A stretch of 64,000 nucleotides of DNA. Source: Microcaldota archaeon. GTDB lineage: Archaea > Micrarchaeota > Micrarchaeia > Anstonellales > Bilamarchaeaceae. The stretch's first letter is position 1. Every line of letters begins with the position of its first letter. Both the position numbers and the translations under genes were made by a program. The stretch covers positions 372,001 through 436,000 of the forward strand of contig JACRGD010000010.1 in assembly GCA_016212525.1 (NCBI GenBank), in the 5' to 3' direction. Under the pieces are notes generated by a model. It saw only the letters and a list, made by a program, of their open reading frames with translations. It was not told the DNA's origin and made no database searches. Positions 61,285 through 64,000 of the stretch are shown piece by piece.

Positions 61285-62642
61285 AAGTAAAAGAAGATGC
61301 TTATTTTGGCTCATTCACAACCAGAGCCCAGAAAACATTTCAAATTAGTCCGTACAAAGTTCATAAAGAAATCACATATGCAGTGGCAACGATCAAAAAA
61401 TGTGCTGCAATTACAAACTCCGAATTGGGAGTGCTCGAACCGCGCATTGCAAAGGCGATAGTCTCTGCTGCAAACGAAGTAATTTCAGGGAAACATGATG
61501 ACCAATTCGTTCTTGATGCCTACCAGGCAGGAGCCGGAACACCACTACACATGAATGTGAACGAGGTCATTGCAAACCGAGCAGAAGAGATTTTAGGTGG
61601 AAAGAAAGGCCAATACAAAATAGTGCACCCAAACAACCACATTAATCTGGCACAAAGCTCGAACGACGTAGTTCCGACTTCGATACGAATCGCATCAAAC
61701 CTTAGCTGTCACAAGTTGCTCAAGGAAGCCAAAGAAATTCAGAAAACATTATCGGAAAAAGGCAAAAAATACAGAGCTACGATCAAGATCGGCCGGACTC
61801 ACTTGCAGGATGCAGTGCCAATGACATACGGCCAAACATTTGATGCATGGGCAAGAGCAGTGGAAAAAGACATCATTGCGATTGAAGAAGCACTACTTCA
61901 CATTAGTGAACTTGGAATTGGTGGCACTGCAACGGGAACAAGCATCACTGCGCATCCAAAGTTTGCGCAAAAGATCGTCGCGCAGATTTCAAAAGAAACC
62001 AAAGTTGCATTTATTGCTGCTGAAAATAAAGTTGAAACAACCCAGAATATGAATGATTTTTTGCCCCTTTCAAGTGCACTAAGACAGTATGCAACTACAT
62101 TAAACCGGATGGCTGATGACCTGCGACTTCTTGTAAGTGGACCAAAAGGAGGCATTGCAGAAGTTATTTTACCGGAAATCGAACCGGGTTCATCCATCAT
62201 GCCAGGTAAGATAAACCCATCCGTCCCCGAAGCAGTAAACATGGTTTGTTGGAGAGTCATGGCAAACGACCTAACCGTTTCGCTGGCAGTTTCATCGGGA
62301 CAACTCGAACTCAATTTCGGAACTCCAATTATCGGATTTTCGCTTCTTGAGAGCATTAGTTTACTTACCAACACCACCAGAGTATTCGAGGGTGAGTGCA
62401 TAGCAGGTTTAGAAGTTGATGAGAAGAGGGCAAAAACCAATTTCGACAATTCGCTCTGCTACGCAACGGCATTCAATCCATATTTGGGATATTCACTAGT
62501 TTCGAAGCTGGTGCGATCCGCACTCAAAGAAGGAGTTAGCCTGAAGGAACTGATAGTAAAGGACGGTCATCTTAGCAAATCAGAAGTAGAGAACATAATT
62601 GAAAGTTCAATTGGCCCATCAGCAAACGATCGTAAAAAGTAA
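61251..62642 (+). CDS. aspartase/fumarase-family lyase
   Basis: 463 residues from the ATG at 61251. Signature GSSIMPGKINPSVPE (about 319-333) closes the active site; GRTHLQDAVP supplies a substrate-binding region and QAGAGTPLHMNVNEVIANRA matches aspartase/fumarase class II. N-terminal RIEEDFIGKVEVKEDAYFG is closer to aspartate ammonia-lyase than to fumarase C, but the specificity motif is not decisive. It would make fumarate from aspartate or malate. Overlaps the preceding gene by 34 nt, so it is probably cotranscribed with that surface-protein gene. Confidence 0.85.
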   Translation: MRIEEDFIGKVEVKEDAYFGSFTTRAQKTFQISPYKVHKEITYAVATIKKCAAITNSELGVLEPRIAKAIVSAANEVISGKHDDQFVLDAYQAGAGTPLHMNVNEVIANRAEEILGGKKGQYKIVHPNNHINLAQSSNDVVPTSIRIASNLSCHKLLKEAKEIQKTLSEKGKKYRATIKIGRTHLQDAVPMTYGQTFDAWARAVEKDIIAIEEALLHISELGIGGTATGTSITAHPKFAQKIVAQISKETKVAFIAAENKVETTQNMNDFLPLSSALRQYATTLNRMADDLRLLVSGPKGGIAEVILPEIEPGSSIMPGKINPSVPEAVNMVCWRVMANDLTVSLAVSSGQLELNFGTPIIGFSLLESISLLTNTTRVFEGECIAGLEVDEKRAKTNFDNSLCYATAFNPYLGYSLVSKLVRSALKEGVSLKELIVKDGHLSKSEVENIIESSIGPSANDRKK

Positions 62643-62666
62643 AAGATTAAAGGCAGGTTAAAGAGA

Positions 62667-63308
62667 TCAAACACTGCGCAAAAAACCCAAAGGCCGAATA
62701 CGAGTTGGCTCAATTGTATCCATACCTAACGCCACTTCATGATCCAGATTAGGCAGCAGACCTACAAATCGGGTCATCTGGAGCGAGTTAACGGTAAGAT
62801 TTAGTGCCAATGCATTTTGATCGCTATAAGCTGAAAGCAAGACGCTGCTTTTCCAGTAATACTCGGCCAGCTTAGCAAGAACATCCCGCAACCTGCCTTC
62901 ATAGATTTGGGCATCTCCCAAAAATTCCAAGGCCTCTTGAGGGCTAAGCGCGTCGACTTTTTCACGATAGGCGGGTCTGACTCGATTTAGGACTCTCTCG
63001 ACCATGCCCCATGAGAGATCCACATAGGCAGTATGCAGAACAGGTACCTTTTTTGGATCAACTATCACTTCGAGAATAACTGAATCCCCAAAGATCGGAG
63101 GTTTTCTATCAGGCCATGCAAAAATCCCGGCTCTGCGCCAGGGCACTGCAAGATTTGTAGCAACTTTATCAAAGGCAACATCCACCATGGCCAATTCCCG
63201 TGGCCTGTTTGTTGCCAGAGGCATAAGTCCTTCATTCAAAATCCCACCGACTTTATCACGCCGAGTAGCATGATAAACCCTCGCCGTATGTTCGATTGTT
63301 TTTTTCAT
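62667..63308 (-). CDS. possible ADP-ribosyltransferase-fold protein
   Basis: 213 residues from the ATG at 63308 with a GGGGTGG ribosome site (the track adds a spurious 110-codon extension). The N-terminus (about 10-30) VYHATRRDKVGGILNEGLMP resembles the HxT/YHGT plus Ile-x-x-EGL pattern of ART-like and KptA-like folds; DSVILEVIVDPKKVPVLHTAYVDL and FLGDAQIYEGRL follow. No full catalytic triad is certain. A NAD-using RNA or protein modification role is inference. Gene converges on the lyase and is divergent from an Lrp regulator. Confidence 0.45.
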   Translation of the reverse strand: MKKTIEHTARVYHATRRDKVGGILNEGLMPLATNRPRELAMVDVAFDKVATNLAVPWRRAGIFAWPDRKPPIFGDSVILEVIVDPKKVPVLHTAYVDLSWGMVERVLNRVRPAYREKVDALSPQEALEFLGDAQIYEGRLRDVLAKLAEYYWKSSVLLSAYSDQNALALNLTVNSLQMTRFVGLLPNLDHEVALGMDTIEPTRIRPLGFLRSV

Positions 63309-63408
63309 AATTCCACCCCTCGAAATGCACCAAACATTAGGCATATAAAAATTTAATTCCGAAAAAGCCGAATAAATAAACTGAAAAATACGCATATTTA
63401 AAAGAAAA

Positions 63409-63424
63409 TGGAATGAATATTCCA
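63409..63424 (+). promoter_or_regulatory. Lrp autoregulatory operator
   Basis: TGGAAT-GAAT-ATTCCA, perfect 6-bp inverted repeat, sits between the TATA (CATATTTAAAAG, about 63392-63402) and the ATG at 63427. A dimer of the downstream Lrp-type protein bound there would cover the transcription start, the usual archaeal Lrp autorepression layout. Confidence 0.6.
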
Positions 63425-63426
63425 TT

Positions 63427-63882
63427 ATGGGAACAAAAATGGAAAATAATCCTGACAATAAAGATCTGATCTTAATTGAAGAACTCAAAAAAGACGCCAG
63501 ATTGTCTGAGCAAAAACTCGCAAGAAAAACCGGAATACCCATGACAACAGTACACAATCGCCTACGAAAACTACGCGAACATGGTGTAATAAAAGGGCAT
63601 ACAATAAGACTCGACCATGCAAAACTTGGTAGATCCATGGTAGCATACGTGCTGGTAAAGGCAATGCCAGGAGTCGATCAAAAAAAGTTATTAGATACGA
63701 TCTCAAAGATCCCGCACATATGCGAAACTGCCATGATAACAGGTGATTTTGACATATTATTTAAAGCACGGGTAGCTTCCATGAAAGAACTCAATGAAAT
63801 AGTTGTTAAGGGTCTTAGGATGGAGAAAAACATCGGAGACACAAGAACCATGATAAGTTATGAAACCATAGAGACTCAATGA
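63427..63882 (+). CDS. Lrp/AsnC-family regulator
   Basis: 151 residues, single HTH (about 10-60; LKKDARLSEQKLARKTGIPM, TTVHNRLRKLREHGVIKG) plus one RAM-type domain (AYVLVKAMPGVD, ITGDFDILFKARV). Acts as an octamer or dimer sensing amino acids or related ligands. The start is 63427 or the second ATG at 63439; the TATA supports a leaderless 63427. Divergent from the ART-like gene, which it could also regulate because their promoters share the spacer. Confidence 0.88.
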   Translation: MGTKMENNPDNKDLILIEELKKDARLSEQKLARKTGIPMTTVHNRLRKLREHGVIKGHTIRLDHAKLGRSMVAYVLVKAMPGVDQKKLLDTISKIPHICETAMITGDFDILFKARVASMKELNEIVVKGLRMEKNIGDTRTMISYETIETQ

Positions 63883-63885
63883 GAA

Positions 63886-64000
63886 TTAGTGCTCCGCCCT
63901 ATTTTTTAGCGAATTCTTATAGACAACATAAGTCCCGGAGATTTTGTCATGGAGCGCCTGTTTTTTAGGATCGAAAACGATCAGCAGATTTCCAAGGCTA
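63886..64000 (-). CDS. RDD-family membrane protein, C-terminus only
   Basis: Not in the ORF track because the gene runs off the window. The last 38 codons read NLLIVFDPKKQALHDKISGT, YVVYKNS, then TAA at 63886-63888. The LHDKISGTYVVY ending is the conserved tail of RDD-family membrane proteins, whose full length is usually 150-250 residues with an RDD motif in the first helix. Only about the last quarter is visible. Convergent with the Lrp gene. Confidence 0.6.
   Translation of the reverse strand, partial: SLGNLLIVFDPKKQALHDKISGTYVVYKNSLKNRAEH

Noticed and set aside
1-64000. CRISPR arrays, insertion sequences, rRNA genes, replication origin
   Set aside because: No regularly spaced repeats, transposase-like ORFs, terminal inverted repeats or rRNA signatures were found; the rfcS and top6 genes alone do not define an origin.
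1-64000. Selenocysteine or pyrrolysine recoding
   Set aside because: No conserved motif appears interrupted by a lone in-frame TGA or TAG, apart from the ArsR relic, which also needs frame changes.

Overview
The window looks like an archaeal chromosome of moderate-to-low G+C. Evidence: archaeal information-processing genes (topoisomerase VI A and B, replication factor C small subunit, an archaeal-type IleRS, RtcB ligase and archease, a Dim2-like KH protein, an XPD/Rad3 helicase, an archaeal RNase J-like hydrolase), two tRNA genes interrupted by archaeal-type introns, many leaderless genes with a TATA element about 25-30 nt before the start codon, and GGTGA-type ribosome binding sites. Rich sets of Cys-repeat lipoproteins and Ser/Thr/Asn-rich surface proteins fit a small, poorly cultivated (DPANN-like) archaeon, but the lineage is an inference only.

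Layout. 1-3.1 kb: the end of a membrane-anchored Ser/Thr-rich protein, then a PadR repressor, an MNT/HEPN-type nucleotidyltransferase pair and a tiny Cys-rich DUF5320-like protein; two different operator families can be read in the promoters. 3.1-6.7 kb: HtrA-type protease, then an operon of two cation antiporters. 6.7-7.0 kb: tRNA-Glu(CTC) with two introns. 7.0-12 kb: a secreted protein and lipoprotein behind an array of TGGAAC boxes, a Nudix enzyme with a membrane-tethered winged-helix protein, and a long low-complexity protein. 12-22.9 kb: RtcB, MFS transporter, PLP enzyme, G3E GTPase, archease, COG2403-family synthetase, dUTPase with two tiny zinc ribbons, a duplicated-domain Lrp regulator and its divergent neighbour. 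22.9-29 kb: Cys-repeat lipoprotein, nucleotidyltransferase, and a 1188-residue beta-helix surface protein. 29.3-36.7 kb: Top6B-Top6A operon, a divergent Nudix-like protein, a lipoprotein, a candidate structured RNA, very basic small proteins, GNAT and SPFH proteins.

36.8-44.9 kb is an accessory island of families best known from bacteria: two SRPBCC/AHSA1 proteins (one behind a frameshifted ArsR relic), three VOC/PhnB-like proteins, DUF4256, DUF1801 and DUF1428, interleaved with lipoproteins including an HExxH metallopeptidase. 45-57.8 kb returns to core functions: tRNA-Asn, KH/HEAT gene pair, XPD-like helicase, RNase J-like enzyme, a ClpX/HslU-like AAA+ ATPase (unusual in archaea), glutaredoxin, IleRS, KaiC-like ATPase and RFC. 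57.9-64 kb holds a set of envelope proteins (two paralogous single-domain membrane proteins flanking a Kazal plus Cys-repeat lipoprotein), an aspartase/fumarase-family lyase, a possible ART-like protein, an Lrp regulator with a clear operator, and the C-terminus of an RDD membrane protein cut by the window edge.

Functional links: RtcB and archease form the tRNA-splicing ligase system needed by the intron-bearing tRNAs seen here; dUTPase and the RNR-type zinc ribbons point to nucleotide metabolism; the PadR protein probably controls itself and the DUF5320 gene through a shared 16-bp site.
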